Made by a program: the position numbers and the translations under genes
Shown here: piece after piece, positions 5,706-5,833 of the stretch
Position numbering within the stretch: the stretch's first letter is position 1
Layout of the letters: every line of letters starts with the position of its first letter
Assembly (NCBI GenBank): GCA_009774235.1
Contig: VSNJ01000215.1
Span: 1-5,833, forward strand
Length of the DNA: 5,833 nucleotides
Source: Lachnospiraceae bacterium
GTDB lineage: Bacteria; Bacillota; Clostridia; Lachnospirales; Lachnospiraceae
Reading direction: 5' to 3'
Notes under the pieces: model-generated
Databases searched by the model: none
The model's input: the letters and a program-made list of their open reading frames with translations, nothing else
Told to the model about the DNA's origin: nothing

Positions 5706-5833
5706 ATGCCGGAAAATGTAAATTGGAGTGCTGTTTGGCAAAGTGTTACTGACACATGGCTTCCTTTATTTGGAGGGATTGCGTTAATTGTAGTTGCGGT
5801 CATTGTCATTCACATTATCAGAAAACGAAAAAA
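5706..5833 (+). CDS. Small single-pass membrane protein, 3' end outside the window
   Basis: I do not recognise this gene. An ATG at 5706 follows the permease stop by 3 bases and is preceded by GGAGG (5693-5697, spacing 8) lying inside the permease's last codons, so it is very likely translated and in the same operon. The 42 visible codons begin MPENVNWSAVWQSVTDTW, a polar/aromatic amphipathic stretch. A strongly hydrophobic helix follows (about residues 19-37, LPLFGGIALIVVAVIVIHI), then a basic RKRK that predicts an N-outside, C-inside orientation. The frame is still open at the window edge. It could be a small accessory peptide of the transporter, or the anchor of a larger protein such as a periplasmic-facing or cytoplasmic enzyme. 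The visible part does not decide. Confidence 0.75.
   Translation, partial: MPENVNWSAVWQSVTDTWLPLFGGIALIVVAVIVIHIIRKRK

Noticed and set aside
1..5833. CRISPR array, tRNA/rRNA genes, insertion sequence ends, integrase
   Set aside because: I saw no regularly spaced repeats, no cloverleaf-type sequence, no transposase or recombinase motif. The excisionase-like protein alone does not establish a mobile element.

Overview
The window looks like a piece of chromosome or integrated element from a low-to-moderate-GC, Gram-positive Clostridia-type organism. A Lachnospiraceae-like gut bacterium is my best guess. The reasons are the strong GGAGG ribosome binding sites, the A/T-rich intergenic DNA, the excisionase-type small HTH protein, and a Bce-type (peptide-sensing and detoxification) gene set typical of Firmicutes. 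The assignment is by protein style only; no phylogenetic marker is present.

Layout. Positions 1-629 hold no intact gene. The minus strand carries a decayed reading frame with internal stops and probable frameshifts. Positions 630-805 are intergenic and contain a near-consensus sigma-A promoter (744-772) reading right. From there runs a tightly packed first transcription unit: a 60-residue excisionase/MerR-like HTH protein (812-994), an OmpR/PhoB-family response regulator (991-1653) and a short intramembrane-sensing histidine kinase (1650-2654). Consecutive genes overlap by 4 and 4 bases. A 266-base gap (2655-2920) follows. It is dense in secondary structure: two hairpins just after the kinase (the second terminator-like), a TTACA/TGTAA operator-like cluster resembling BceR boxes, a -10 element with no good -35, a perfect 32-bp palindrome at the predicted start of transcription, and a further hairpin. 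The second unit encodes an ABC ATPase (2921-3691), a 10-TM FtsX/BceB-type permease with a large extracellular domain (3678-5702), and the first 42 codons of a single-pass membrane protein (5706 to the window edge).

How the parts work together (inference from family knowledge). In Bce-type modules the permease and ATPase form both the resistance pump or target-protection machine and the sensor. The kinase has almost no extracellular part and reads the transporter's activity. It then phosphorylates the regulator, which activates the transporter promoter. The sequence fits this. The two-component genes have their own good promoter without a Bce box, while the transporter promoter has a poor -35 and an operator-like cluster upstream. 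The likely substrates are cell-envelope-active peptides (bacitracin-, lantibiotic- or defensin-like), but the sequence does not identify which.

The core is a known system type. The less ordinary parts are the small HTH gene heading the two-component transcript, the 32-bp palindrome at the transporter start site, the two hairpins capped by the same GCGAAGC heptamer, and the small membrane protein behind the permease.
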